From: JBEHWX01 sp048498995 | GTDB lineage: Bacteria; Bacteroidota; Ignavibacteria; OLB7 | Direction of reading: 5' to 3' | NCBI GenBank assembly: GCA_048498995.1 | Contig: JBEHWX010000055.1 | Span: 1-39,703, forward strand | Length of the DNA stretch: 39,703 nucleotides | Shown: positions 8,618 through 17,315 of the stretch, piece by piece | Position numbering within the stretch: position 1 is the stretch's first letter | Layout: every line of letters begins with the position of its first letter | Program-made: the position numbers and the translations under genes | The notes under the pieces: model-generated | Seen by the model: only the letters and a program-made list of their open reading frames with translations | Database searches by the model: none | Told to the model about the DNA's origin: nothing

Positions 8618-8828
8618 TAAAAAAGAGTGACTGACGTCGCGTGTTCGGGAGCGGTCCCCGGAAGGGGACTCGGCCGCCGATGGGAATGGTGGTTTCGGGG
8701 CGTCGATTCGCCGCCGCGGGATGTCGATTCTCCATCGATCGATTCCGGGCGGCGGAGGAATCGCGGCGGCGGAAGTGGTCATCGACGGAAGATTCCTCTT
8801 GACACATGCGCGGCACCCTCGGCCTCGC

Positions 8829-8838
8829 TAACTTCCGG
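8829..8838 (+). promoter_or_regulatory. -7-like element upstream of dnaE
   Basis: TAACTTCCGG matches the variant TAnnTTnCGG seen before several genes in this window and lies 72 nt before the dnaE ATG. No good -33 box is at the right distance; TTGACA at 8799 is too far. The rest of 8618-8910 holds only a small hairpin with a GGAA loop (8654-8669) and no gene. Confidence 0.35.
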
Positions 8839-8910
8839 CTCTACGTTCCGACTCGTCAATCCGACCCGTCGTCCGTCTCGTCTATCTTCGTTCGCATCGA
8901 GGCCCCTTCC

Positions 8911-11900
8911 ATGCCTGAGTTCATTCATCTGCACAACCACACCCACTACTCCCTGCTCGACGGCGCCTGCACGATCGACGGGCTGATCGGCGCGGCCGTG
9001 GAGAACAACATGTCGGCGGTGGCGCTGACCGATCACGGGGTGAACTTCGGCGTGATGGAGTTCTACAAGAAGGCGAAGAAGGCCGGGGTGAAGCCGATCC
9101 TCGGATGCGAGGTCTACGTGGCCGCCGGCTCGCGCCAGGACAAGGCGCTGACGACCACCGGCAAGAAGAAACGGAACTACTACCACCTGATCCTGCTGGC
9201 CAAGGACTTCGAGGGCTACAAGTCGCTCAACAAGCTCACCAGCCGCGCCCACGTGGAGGGCTACTACTACAAGCCCCGCATCGACCGCGAGCTGCTGGCC
9301 GAGTGCCACGACGGGCTGATCGCCCTGTCGGCCTGCGCCGGCGGCGTGGTCTCCGCCCACCTGGTGCAGGAGGATCTCGACGGCGCGCGCGAGGCGGCCA
9401 TCTGGTACCGCGAGGTCTTCGGCGAGGATTTCTATCTCGAGATCCAGAACCACGGCATCCCGGTCGACGAGCCGGTGCTCCAGGGCATGCCGATCCTGGC
9501 CAGGGAGCTGAACATCCCGCTGGTGGCGACCAACGACTGCCACTATATCCGGAAGGAGCACGCCGTGGCGCACAACGTGCTTCTGCACATCCGCGACGCC
9601 TCGAAGAACGGCGCCCGCCTGGACGTGGAGAACGAGCTGCGCTACGGCACCACGAACTTCTATTTCAAGACCGCCGACGAGATGGCCGAGCTCTTCCCCG
9701 GCCAGTCCGAAGCGATCGAGAACACGCTGGCGATCGCCGAGAAATGCCACGTGGAGCTCCCGAAGGAGTTCTACATGCCGAACTTCCCGATTCCGGCCGA
9801 AAGCCCGTCCGAGACGCTCGACGACTATCTGCGCGAGATCACCTGGCAGGGTATCAAGCGGCGCTACAGCATCCCGTCGGGGAGCGCGACGGCGAACGAA
9901 TCGGCCGATGCGGCGCAAGAGGCGACTCCGGAGGCGACTCCGGAGGCCGTGCCCGAAACCACGGCGATCACGCCGTTCGAGCCGCCGGCCGACGTGAAGG
10001 AGCGGACCGAGTTCGAGCTGGACGTCATCACCCGCATGGGATACTCCGGCTACTTCCTGATCGTGCAGGACTTCATCCAGGCCGCGCGCGACCAGGGAGT
10101 GCGCGTGGGACCGGGACGTGGCTCGGCCGCCGGATCGCTGGTGGCCTACGCGCTGAAGATCACCGACGTCGACCCTCTCAAGTACGACCTTCTGTTCGAG
10201 CGATTCCTCAACCCGGACCGCGTCTCGATGCCGGATATCGACATCGACTTCGCCGACGACAAGCGGGAGCGGGTGATCGATTACGTGAAGCAGAAGTACG
10301 GAGAGAACGCCGTCTCCCAGATCATCACCTTCGGCACCCTCTCCTCCCGCGCGGTGCTCAAGGACGTGGGACGCGTGCTCCAGATCCCGCTGTCGACGAT
10401 CAACTCGATCACCGAGAAGATCACCGTCAAGTTCGGACGCGTGCAGCCGCTGGCCGAGGCGATCGAGGGACCGGAGCTCCGCTGGGTGAAGGAATCCCCC
10501 GACCCGCAGATCAAGAAGCTGATCGAGTATTCGCTGGTGCTGGAGGGCTTCTGCCGGAACGCCTCGCTCCACGCCGCCGGCGTGGTGATCGCTCCCGGTC
10601 CGCTCGAGGAGTATATCCCGCTCTACAAGACGCCGGACTCGGGGCTTGCCTCTCAGTACAACATGAAGGACCTCGAGGACGCGGGCCTTCTGAAGATGGA
10701 CTTCCTCGGCCTCCGCACGCTGACGATCATCGAGAACACGCTCGAGCTGATCCGCCAGCGCCACGGCATCGTGATCGACATCGACGCGATCCCGCTCGAT
10801 GATCAGGTGACCTACGATCTGGTCGGCAACGGCTTCACCACCGCCGTCTTCCAGTTCGAATCGGTCCCGATGCAGAAGTACCTGAAGGACCTGAAGCCGC
10901 GCTCGCTCGAGGACCTGACAGCCATGAACGCGCTCTACCGTCCGGGTCCGATGGAGAACATCCCGGAGTTCATCGAGCGACGTCACGGGCGCAAGCCGAT
11001 CGAATACCTTCATCCGATGCTCGAGCCGATTCTCGGCAAGACCTACGGGATCTGCGTCTACCAGGAGCAGATCATGCAGATCGCCCAGCAGCTTGGCGGC
11101 TTCACCCTCGCCCAGGCGGATAACCTCCGCCGCGCAATGGGCAAGAAGCAGATCAAGTACATGGACGAGATGAAGGAGATCTACTTCGAGGGGTGCAAGA
11201 ACAACGGGATCGAGAAGAAGACGGCGAACGACATCTGGGACATGATGGTGAAGTTCGCCGACTACGGCTTCAACAAGAGCCATTCGCTGGCCTACAGCTG
11301 GCTGGCCTACCAGACGGCGTGGCTGAAGGCCAACTACACCGCGGAGTTCCTGGCGGCCAACATGACCGCTGAATCGGGAGATCTGGCGAAGGTGGTGAAG
11401 CTGATCGACGAGAGCCGGAAGTTCGAGATCCATGTGCTCCCGCCGGACGTGAACCAGTCGCTGATCGATTTCTCGGTCTCCGACCAGGGGATCCGCTTCG
11501 GGATGGCCGCGATCCGGAACGTCGGCGGCGGCGCGGTGGCCGAGATCCTGAAGCAGCGCGAGGCGGACGGGCCGTTCCAGTCGCTCTACGACTTCATGCG
11601 CCGGCTGGCCGGCAACAGCCTGGTCAACAAGCGCCTGGTCGAGAGCCTGATCGTCTCCGGCGCGTTCGACTCGCTCCACCCGAACCGGAAGCTCTGCCTG
11701 GACGCGCTCGACGGCGCGATCGGCTACGCCAACGCCTGCATGGCCTCCACGCTTTCCGGCATGGAGTCGCTCTTCTCGGTCGCCAGCGAGGAGCCGGGGG
11801 CGCCGAGCATCCCTGAGCCGGCGATGCCGACCGGCGAGGACTGGCCGCGGATCGAGCGGCTTCGCCGCGAAAAGGAGATGCTCAATTTCTACGTCAGCGG

Positions 11901-12492
11901 CCATCCGCTGGAGGATTACGCCGTCGAGGTGGAGGCGTTCTCGCAGGTCTCGCTCGGCAACATCGATCCGGACACGGAGTTCAAGGCGCCGATCCGCACC
12001 TGCGGGATCATCTCGGCCATCCGCACCAAGCTCGACAAGCGGGAGAACCAGATCGCCTTCGTCACCATCGAGGACTTCACCGGCAAGGCCGAGTGCATCT
12101 TCTGGAGCGAGGCGTACAAGCGCTACGGCGCGGCGCTCACCATCGGCGAGATCGTCTTCGTCGTCGGCAAGGCGGAGATCAACGGCTCCGACGGCATCAA
12201 GGTGATCGCCGACGACGTGATCCCGATGGAGCAGGCGCGCTCCCGGTTCGCCACCGGTCTGGCGATCAACGTGCAGCTCGACCAGGTCGATTACGCGGCG
12301 GCCGAGCGGACGTACGATCTGTTCAAGGCGAACCAGGGGGAGCTGCAGTGCATCTTCCGGATCTACAACGAGCAGCGGGAGCTCTCGGCCCGCTATGTGG
12401 CGCGGAGATTCACGGTCACGCCGACCCAGCAGCTCATGGACGGGCTGATGGAGATCTACGGCCGCACCAACGTCAAGTTCGTCGGCGCCTGA
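8911..12492 (+). CDS. dnaE: DNA polymerase III subunit alpha, DnaE
   Basis: This 1193-residue catalytic subunit replicates the chromosome. The N-terminal PHP domain starts HLHNHTHYSLLDG (residues 6-18). The palm carries the catalytic aspartates in PDIDIDF (D442 and D444) and KMDFLGL (D597). VGPGRGSAAGSLVAYALKI and NKSHSLAYSWLAYQTAWLK are family signatures, and an OB-fold follows near the C terminus (about 1025-1110). The start MPEFIHLHNH is set by the family N terminus; an open extension back to 8806 is not conserved in character. Residues about 322-355 form a low-complexity linker rich in Ala, Thr, Pro and Glu between the PHP and palm regions. Transcribed alone, with a non-coding gap on each side. 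Confidence 0.97.
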   Translation: MPEFIHLHNHTHYSLLDGACTIDGLIGAAVENNMSAVALTDHGVNFGVMEFYKKAKKAGVKPILGCEVYVAAGSRQDKALTTTGKKKRNYYHLILLAKDFEGYKSLNKLTSRAHVEGYYYKPRIDRELLAECHDGLIALSACAGGVVSAHLVQEDLDGAREAAIWYREVFGEDFYLEIQNHGIPVDEPVLQGMPILARELNIPLVATNDCHYIRKEHAVAHNVLLHIRDASKNGARLDVENELRYGTTNFYFKTADEMAELFPGQSEAIENTLAIAEKCHVELPKEFYMPNFPIPAESPSETLDDYLREITWQGIKRRYSIPSGSATANESADAAQEATPEATPEAVPETTAITPFEPPADVKERTEFELDVITRMGYSGYFLIVQDFIQAARDQGVRVGPGRGSAAGSLVAYALKITDVDPLKYDLLFERFLNPDRVSMPDIDIDFADDKRERVIDYVKQKYGENAVSQIITFGTLSSRAVLKDVGRVLQIPLSTINSITEKITVKFGRVQPLAEAIEGPELRWVKESPDPQIKKLIEYSLVLEGFCRNASLHAAGVVIAPGPLEEYIPLYKTPDSGLASQYNMKDLEDAGLLKMDFLGLRTLTIIENTLELIRQRHGIVIDIDAIPLDDQVTYDLVGNGFTTAVFQFESVPMQKYLKDLKPRSLEDLTAMNALYRPGPMENIPEFIERRHGRKPIEYLHPMLEPILGKTYGICVYQEQIMQIAQQLGGFTLAQADNLRRAMGKKQIKYMDEMKEIYFEGCKNNGIEKKTANDIWDMMVKFADYGFNKSHSLAYSWLAYQTAWLKANYTAEFLAANMTAESGDLAKVVKLIDESRKFEIHVLPPDVNQSLIDFSVSDQGIRFGMAAIRNVGGGAVAEILKQREADGPFQSLYDFMRRLAGNSLVNKRLVESLIVSGAFDSLHPNRKLCLDALDGAIGYANACMASTLSGMESLFSVASEEPGAPSIPEPAMPTGEDWPRIERLRREKEMLNFYVSGHPLEDYAVEVEAFSQVSLGNIDPDTEFKAPIRTCGIISAIRTKLDKRENQIAFVTIEDFTGKAECIFWSEAYKRYGAALTIGEIVFVVGKAEINGSDGIKVIADDVIPMEQARSRFATGLAINVQLDQVDYAAAERTYDLFKANQGELQCIFRIYNEQRELSARYVARRFTVTPTQQLMDGLMEIYGRTNVKFVGA

Positions 12493-12528
12493 TCCGAGAC
12501 GGGCGCCACGATCGTTGCCGACATCGCT

Positions 12529-12552
12529 GCCGACATCGGTGCCGATGTCGGC
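12529..12552 (+). terminator. Hairpin downstream of dnaE
   Basis: GCCGACATCG (12529-12538) and CGATGTCGGC (12543-12552) form a perfect 10-bp stem with a GTGC loop, 37 nt after the dnaE stop. No T-run follows. A second hairpin, CCGCCGG/CCGGCGG, lies at 12621-12640. The remaining gap to the aminotransferase contains no gene. Confidence 0.45.
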
Positions 12553-12739
12553 GACGGCATCGGTAACGCCACCGGCGCCGTGGCCGTGCAACCGGAGCGG
12601 GCTGGCGCGCGTCACATCCCCCGCCGGCCTTCACCGGCGGATTCCGCGGTGGCGGACTCCCGATGACGGGCCCAGGATGATGGGCTCCCCATGACGGTCC
12701 CGGCTGCGATGGGCGCTCGGCCCTGACGCCGATTCTTGT

Positions 12740-12747
12740 TACATTTG
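12740..12747 (+). promoter_or_regulatory. aspC: TACATTTG -7 element next to the aminotransferase start
   Basis: TACATTTG is an exact TAnnTTTG match. It ends only 7 nt before the ATG at 12755, so a transcript starting at the usual distance would have little or no leader. There is no Shine-Dalgarno. The -33 box is not recognisable. Confidence 0.45.
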
Positions 12748-12754
12748 GCTCACG

Positions 12755-13969
12755 ATGGATACTTCCTCTGTACTCGACCCCGCGAAACGTCTTTCGCGCC
12801 GCTCCCTGAACGTCAACGAATCGACCACCCTGGCAATCGCCGCGCAGGCCAAGAAGATGCAGGCCGAGGGAATCAGGGTGGTTTCACTTTCGACCGGCGA
12901 GCCGGACTTCCCCACCCCCGAGGTGGTCAAACGGGCGGCGATCGCGGCGATCGAACGGAACTTCACCAAGTACACCCAGTCGGAAGGAACCCCCGAGCTC
13001 CGGCGCGCGGTGGCCGAAAAGTTCAACCGGGAGAACGGCGTCCCGGCCGCCCCCGAGAGCGTGCTGATCTCCGCCGGCGGCAAACACTCGATTTTCAACG
13101 CGATGATGGCGATCGCCGAGGCCGGCGACGAGGTGATCATCCCCTGCCCCTACTGGGTCAGCTATCCGGAGATCGTGAAGCTCGCCGAGGCCAAACCGGT
13201 CCTGATGCCGACCTCCCGCGACGACCACTACAAGATCACTCCCGAGCAGCTTCGCCAGACGATCACGCCACGCACCCGCGCCCTCTTCCTGAACTCTCCC
13301 TCCAATCCGACCGGGGTGATGTATACGCCCGAGGAGCTGGAGGCGCTTGCCGAGGTGATCGCCGAGGCGGGCATCTACGTGATCTCCGACGAGCTCTACG
13401 AGAAGATCATCTACGACGGCCGCCGCCATTTCTCGATCGGCTCGCTGCCGGCGCTGAAGGATCTGGCTATCACGGTCAACGGCGTCTCCAAGGCGTATTC
13501 GATGACCGGGTGGCGTATCGGCTACATGACCGGCCCGGCCGATGTGATGGCCGCCGCCGGACGCATTCAGAGTCAGGTGACCTCCAACCCGACCTCGATC
13601 AGTCAGGCGGCCGCGCTGGCGGCGATCACCGTGACGACCGACGAGGTGGCCACGATGGTGGCGGCCTTCGCCCGCCGTCGCGACCTGGTGCTCTCGCTGC
13701 TCGACCAGATCCCCGGGCTCCGTTACGCGCGTCCGGACGGCGCGTTCTACGTCTTCATCGACGTCTCCGGACACTACACCGACCAGGTGCGCGACAGCGC
13801 GGAGCTCGCCACGCGCCTCCTCTGCGAGCACCACGTGGCGACCGTCCCCGGCTCCGCCTTCGGCGACGACCGGGCCATCCGGATCTCCTACGCCTGCTCC
13901 GAGGATGATATCCGCGCCGGCATCGCGCGCATCGCGGAGGGGTTGAAGAGAATTGAGAATGCGGAATGA
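12755..13969 (+). CDS. aspC: Pyridoxal-phosphate aminotransferase, aspartate aminotransferase (class I)
   Basis: The 404-residue protein is a fold-type I aminotransferase of the bacterial aspartate aminotransferase subgroup, moving amino groups between aspartate or related amino acids and 2-oxoglutarate. Family blocks are STGEPDFPTP (46-55), SPSNPTG (181-187), SDELYE (211-216) and the PLP lysine K246 in NGVSKAYSMTGWRIGY. Prephenate or another substrate is possible because members of this subgroup are broad. The ATG at 12755 gives a normal family N terminus and lies just after a -7 element, suggesting a leaderless transcript. The last residues, IENAE and the TGA stop, are encoded by the first unit of the downstream tandem repeat, so the natural C terminus may have been altered. 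Confidence 0.93.
   Translation: MDTSSVLDPAKRLSRRSLNVNESTTLAIAAQAKKMQAEGIRVVSLSTGEPDFPTPEVVKRAAIAAIERNFTKYTQSEGTPELRRAVAEKFNRENGVPAAPESVLISAGGKHSIFNAMMAIAEAGDEVIIPCPYWVSYPEIVKLAEAKPVLMPTSRDDHYKITPEQLRQTITPRTRALFLNSPSNPTGVMYTPEELEALAEVIAEAGIYVISDELYEKIIYDGRRHFSIGSLPALKDLAITVNGVSKAYSMTGWRIGYMTGPADVMAAAGRIQSQVTSNPTSISQAAALAAITVTTDEVATMVAAFARRRDLVLSLLDQIPGLRYARPDGAFYVFIDVSGHYTDQVRDSAELATRLLCEHHVATVPGSAFGDDRAIRISYACSEDDIRAGIARIAEGLKRIENAE
13943..13959. repeat. 17-nt block shared with the livG start region
   Basis: TTGAAGAGAATTGAGAA at 13943-13959 is exactly the reverse complement of 114-130, directly before and touching the livG ATG. Here it is inside the last codons of the aminotransferase gene. 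It looks like part of a dispersed repeat that spreads or recombines near gene ends. Confidence 0.6.
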
Positions 13970-14645
13970 TGAATGATGAAATCACTGCCGGACGTGAGGG
14001 GAGCCACGTGATGCGCTCGCGCCGGTGATGAAGTCGTTGAGAGTGATGAATGTTGAAATCACTGCCGGGCGTGGGGAGTTGTGTGGTGCCCTCGTGGCGG
14101 TGACGAGGTAATCGGGAATGCGGAATGATGACATCAGTGCCGGGCATGGGCGGAGCCACGTGACGCGCTCGCGCCGGTGATGAAGTCGTTGAGAGTGATG
14201 AATGATGACATCACTGCTGGGCGTGGGGAGTTGCGTTGTGCCCTCGTGGCGGTGACGAGGTAATCGGGAATGCGGAATGATGACATCACTGCCGGGCATG
14301 GGCGGAGCCACGTGACGCGCTCGTGCCGGTGATGAAGTCGTTGAGAGCGATGAATGTTGAAATCACTGCCGGGCCTGGGCGGAGTTGCATGACGCCCTCG
14401 TGCGGGTGATGAAGTCGTTGAGAGTGATGAATGTTGAAATCACTGCCGGGCGTGGGGAGTTGTGTGGTGCCCTCGTGGCGGTGACGAGGTAATCGGGAAT
14501 GCGGAATGATGACATCACTGCTGGGCGTGGGGAGTTGTGTGGTGCCCTCGTGGCGGTGACGAGGTAATCGGGAATGCGGAACGATGACATCAGTGCCGGG
14601 CATGGGCGGAGCCACGTGACGCCCTCGTGCGGGTGATGAAGTAAC
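13953..14645. repeat. Alternating 75/77-nt tandem repeat array, nine copies
   Basis: The anchor ATCACTGCCGGG, or its one-base variants, starts at 13981, 14058, 14133, 14210, 14285, 14362, 14439, 14514 and 14589. Steps are therefore 77, 75, 77, 75, 77, 77, 75 and 75 nt. Two subtypes exist: one contains GAAGTCGTTGAGAGTGATG, the other GAGGTAATCGGGAATGCGG. The array fills most of the gap after the aminotransferase. Minus-strand open frames run through it, but they change frame between subtypes and encode only the repeat, so no gene is called. Confidence 0.88.
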
Positions 14646-14656
14646 GGCGATTCCAT

Positions 14657-14689
14657 GACGCCCCCGTGACACGATGCCGCGGGGGCGTC
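14657..14689. terminator. GC-rich 10-bp hairpin after the repeat array
   Basis: GACGCCCCCG (14657-14666) and CGGGGGCGTC (14680-14689) form a perfect stem with a 13-nt loop just beyond the repeat array. It could end transcripts reading through from the aminotransferase gene. The T-run is absent. The rest, up to 14875, contains no recognisable gene. Confidence 0.4.
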
Positions 14690-14875
14690 GTGCGTCCGGC
14701 CGTCTCCGCGCCATCTCCCTGGTTCCCCGCGACGCATCCCGGCTCTGCTCAGCTCATCTCGTCCCCTCCATCTCACCGCCCTGTCCCGTTCGCTCGAAGC
14801 GTCGCGACTCCTCCTCCCGGCTCCCGCGACGGTCCATACGACCTCGTCGAACACTCCGGCGGCCGGCCCGATCAC

Positions 14876-14908
14876 AAAAAAGCCCCCGCGACTTCCGCCG
14901 CGAGGGCT
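14876..14908 (-). terminator. Intrinsic terminator of the MCE/MlaD gene
   Basis: On the minus strand AGCCCTCGCG and CGCGGGGGCT form a 10-bp stem with one G-T pair around an 8-nt loop, followed directly by six T residues (14876-14881). It lies 51 nt after the stop of the minus-strand gene ending at 14960. This is a textbook Rho-independent terminator. Confidence 0.8.
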
Positions 14909-14959
14909 ACGATCATGCGAACCCGCGTACTCTCTGCTTCAGCATTCCGCGTTCAGCAT

Positions 14960-15907
14960 TCAAGGTTTTCTTCCAAGTCCGATGTTGAGGTTGAAGCCGT
15001 TGCGCTTGATCTGCTCGACGAGCTCGCGGGCGCTGGTCAGGGTGCCGACCAGTTGATCGGCCAGCTCCTTGTCGTAGATCAGGCGCCCAACCACTCCTTC
15101 CCGCTTCGTGATATCCGCGGTGAGCGAGTCGATCCGCACCACCAGACGATCGGCGTCGCGGATGGTGGCGTCGGCCACGCGGAGCGTCTGGCGCGCGTCG
15201 CCGACGGCGGAGTCGGCCGTGGCGATCGTCCGGTCGAGCGTTCCCTCGGTCCGCATCACGAACTGGCGGACATCGGCGGCGAGCGCGTTGACGTTGCCGA
15301 CCACCTGGCGGATCGCCCCCCGGTTCTCCTCGATCATCTCCCGCGCGTCGCGGCTGGCGACCTGCGCGTTCTCCAGCGTGCTCTCGATGTTCCGACGGAA
15401 CTCCGGCGAGGTGACCATGGCGTTGACCACGACGAGCGACGAATCGACGCGGGCCATCATCCGACGGACATCCGCGGTGATGTCGCCGACCGAGGCCAGA
15501 AGCGCCGAGATATCCCCCTCGACACGTCCGGGAATCTCTGCGCCGGCCGGCAGCGGGCTCGTCGAGTGGCCGGCGAGGATCTCGATCTTCTTTCCTCCCA
15601 TCAGCTCGAGCATCTGCAGCGAGGCGACGGCATCTTCACGTAAGGGGACGCTCGATTCGACCAGTGCCGTGACACGGACGCCGTCGGGTCCGACGGCGAT
15701 GGCCGAGACGGCTCCCTTGCGCACGCCGCGGTACATCACCGGAGAACCGATCTCGACGCCGCTGGCGTTCTGGAAGAGGATGTTCACGCTCCGGTTCTCC
15801 ACTCCGAGACCGGCCGCCTTTCCCCAGAGGATGCCACCGATGAGAATGGCCAGGGCGACCACGGAAATGACGCCGACGCGGATCTCCTGAGCTCTCGAGG
15901 ATGCCAT
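14960..15907 (-). CDS. MCE/MlaD family lipid-transport protein
   Basis: The 315-residue protein has one N-terminal membrane segment (about 10-30), an MCE domain (about 38-115, with VMYRGVRKGAV) and a long helical C-terminal region. MCE proteins of this form bind phospholipids in the periplasm and pass them between membranes with an MlaE/MlaF ABC pair. Neither MlaE nor MlaF is in this window, so it is encoded apart from its expected partners. AAAGGA lies 5 nt before the ATG, and TAGATTACGG about 60 nt upstream is a possible -7 element. The stop codon TGA is followed by a GAATGC-rich stretch resembling the nearby repeat array. A clear intrinsic terminator follows. Confidence 0.85.
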   Translation of the reverse strand: MASSRAQEIRVGVISVVALAILIGGILWGKAAGLGVENRSVNILFQNASGVEIGSPVMYRGVRKGAVSAIAVGPDGVRVTALVESSVPLREDAVASLQMLELMGGKKIEILAGHSTSPLPAGAEIPGRVEGDISALLASVGDITADVRRMMARVDSSLVVVNAMVTSPEFRRNIESTLENAQVASRDAREMIEENRGAIRQVVGNVNALAADVRQFVMRTEGTLDRTIATADSAVGDARQTLRVADATIRDADRLVVRIDSLTADITKREGVVGRLIYDKELADQLVGTLTSARELVEQIKRNGFNLNIGLGRKP

Positions 15908-16016
15908 GTGTCCTTTCGGATTGTTGTCAATGCGCGGATCGATCGAAAACGATCCGTAATCTACGTTTCCGGCGCCAACCGGCGTCGGAAGGACGCCGAA
16001 GGCCGGGGTTGAAACG

Positions 16017-16044
16017 CGTAGCTCCAGAAGAATCTGGAGCTACG
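16017..16044 (-). terminator. 12-bp hairpin downstream of ssb
   Basis: CGTAGCTCCAGA (16017-16028) and TCTGGAGCTACG (16033-16044) form a perfect 12-bp stem with a 4-nt loop. It lies 26 nt after the ssb stop on the minus strand and is followed by CGTTTC. It probably ends ssb transcripts before the MCE gene. Confidence 0.6.
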
Positions 16045-16069
16045 GTGGAAATCATCGAAGGAAGCGATC

Positions 16070-16585
16070 TCAGAACGGGAGATCATCATCCTGTACTTGA
16101 GAGGTCGAGGAGCCACGACCGGAGGAGAATCCGCCGCCGCTGTTGCCGCCGGAGGAATACCCTCCGCCACTGTTGCCGCCGGAGAAGCTGGACTGGGCCT
16201 GCCCCCCGCCGCCGCTCTCGCCACCGGAGAACCCTTCACCCTCGCCACGGCCGCCGTCGAGGAAGGCGAAGTCGCTGGCGTTGATCTCGGTGATATACCG
16301 GGTCTGCCCTTCCTTGTCCTCGTACTTCCGGCTCTGGATGCGCCCCTCGATGTAGATCTGGCGCCCCTTCTTCATGTACTGGGCGATAATCTCCCCGGCC
16401 TTCCCCCAGACGACAATATTATGCCACTCAGAACGCTCTACAAGGTTACCGTCGCGGTCCTTGTAGCTTTCATCGGTGACCATCTTGAACGTGCAGACCG
16501 GCTGGCCGTTCTGCGTATAGCGCAGCTCCGGGTCGTTCGGCTGGATACGACCGATGAGCATGACCTTGTTTAATCCGCGTGCCAT
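16070..16585 (-). CDS. ssb: Single-stranded DNA-binding protein SSB
   Basis: This 171-residue protein coats single-stranded DNA in replication, recombination and repair. The OB-fold fills residues 1-110 (MARGLNKVMLIGRI, then EWHNIVVWGKAGEI). A Gly/Ser-rich linker follows (about 112-160), and the tail is the conserved acidic DDDLPF that recruits partner proteins. The start at 16585 is chosen because MARGLNKV is the family N terminus and GGGGAGAG precedes it; the frame stays open to 16663 without meaning. A promoter-like pair of boxes is 60-90 nt upstream. It is transcribed on its own. Confidence 0.96.
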   Translation of the reverse strand: MARGLNKVMLIGRIQPNDPELRYTQNGQPVCTFKMVTDESYKDRDGNLVERSEWHNIVVWGKAGEIIAQYMKKGRQIYIEGRIQSRKYEDKEGQTRYITEINASDFAFLDGGRGEGEGFSGGESGGGGQAQSSFSGGNSGGGYSSGGNSGGGFSSGRGSSTSQVQDDDLPF

Positions 16586-16646
16586 AGTTTGACTCTCCCC
16601 ATGGATTGATATGTGGAACATGTGGCGCTTCTTTGTGACAACGCGC

Positions 16647-16677
16647 GGAATATACGCCCGCATCCAACGGTGTCCAA
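16647..16677 (-). promoter_or_regulatory. Promoter of ssb
   Basis: On the minus strand TTGG (16674-16677) is followed after 19 nt by TATATTCC (16647-16654). This fits the window's TTTG-like/N19/TAnnTTnC pattern, and it lies about 60 nt before the ssb ATG. Confidence 0.55.
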
Positions 16678-17054
16678 CAGATCAGGACACCCATCGTCAC
16701 CCGGAAGACCGATGCTCCGTGTAAGCTTCTACTTCAGGTTAAGACTCTACTTCACATAGGCTTTGTAGCAGACGAGCGCCGGCTTCGCGGAGGCAGCGTT
16801 CGGAAGCCGGCCGACGCGGTCGGTTCCATTCCCGATCCGCTGCCCGGCGCATCCCTCCCCTCCGGCCGGGTGCGTGCCCGGGGGAAGCGAGGATGAGACG
16901 GGGCGGGTTGCCGCTTCCGTCCGAAGGACGGGGGTCGAAGGACGGATGCCGAAGCTCGGAGGCCGAAGCTCGGACGCCGCGAAACGGTGGGCGAACGCAA
17001 GCGAAATCGACATGGTCCGAGGGACGAAAACGTCGGCGAATCACAAGAATTTTA

Positions 17055-17085
17055 TTGACTGCGTCGGTAGGTAGACGTATTTTTC
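17055..17085 (+). promoter_or_regulatory. Promoter of the 17316 membrane-protein gene
   Basis: TTG (17055-17057) is followed after 20 nt by TATTTTTC and then GG (17078-17085), matching the local TAnnTTnCGG pattern in an AT-rich patch. It implies a 5' leader of roughly 220 nt. A second candidate nearer the gene is TTGACA (17239-17244) with GATAAG (17260-17265) at 15 nt, which is a poorer match. Confidence 0.45.
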
Positions 17086-17144
17086 GGTTCCAACTTGTGT
17101 AAGCATTCGCTACTTCACTCACTTCGGCACGCCCCGCCTTCTCG

Positions 17145-17181
17145 GCCTGGGGGTGCACATACCGACCCCCGTGCAACAGGC
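17145..17181 (+). other. Foldable leader element, possible pseudoknot
   Basis: GCCTG (17145-17149) pairs with CAGGC (17177-17181). Directly inside, GGGGT (17150-17154) pairs with ACCCC (17165-17169). The inner loop contains GCAC (17155-17158), which can pair with GTGC (17171-17174) outside the inner stem and so form a pseudoknot. It lies in the predicted leader of the 17316 gene. No known riboswitch or ncRNA class was recognised. Confidence 0.35.
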
Positions 17182-17315
17182 TTCGACCCTTACTTCTACA
17201 ACGTACTCCAAGTACTTCAATCGTTACCTGCAACGCGTTTGACACCTGTGCGCTGACCTGATAAGTCATCCCCAGCGTCGGACAGGCTGTTTTCTTAAAT
17301 CGAGGATCGTACAGT

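Larger units (their letters stand above)
16678..17315. other. Non-coding stretch between ssb and the 17316 gene
   Basis: No credible gene is seen. GTGTAAGC followed by a CTACTTCA block occurs at 16719-16736 and again at 17097-17117, so about 380 nt lie between imperfect direct repeats. Inside are short repeats of the type CCGAAGCTCGGA (about 16947-16976) and many CGAAGGACGG-like strings. From 17055 on come a promoter and a leader of about 230 nt. Confidence 0.6.

Noticed and set aside
8806..8910. N-terminal extension of DnaE
   Set aside because: The family begins at the PHP motif a few residues after MPEF; the extension covers the likely promoter.
8779..12615. Very long minus-strand open frame opposite dnaE
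   Set aside because: A codon-bias shadow of a GC-rich gene: composition is Leu/Arg/His/Asp-rich with no domains, while the plus strand encodes unmistakable DnaE.
13982..14875. Several minus-strand open frames with repeated peptides
   Set aside because: They encode only the 75/77-nt repeat, shift frame between subtypes and lack start signals.
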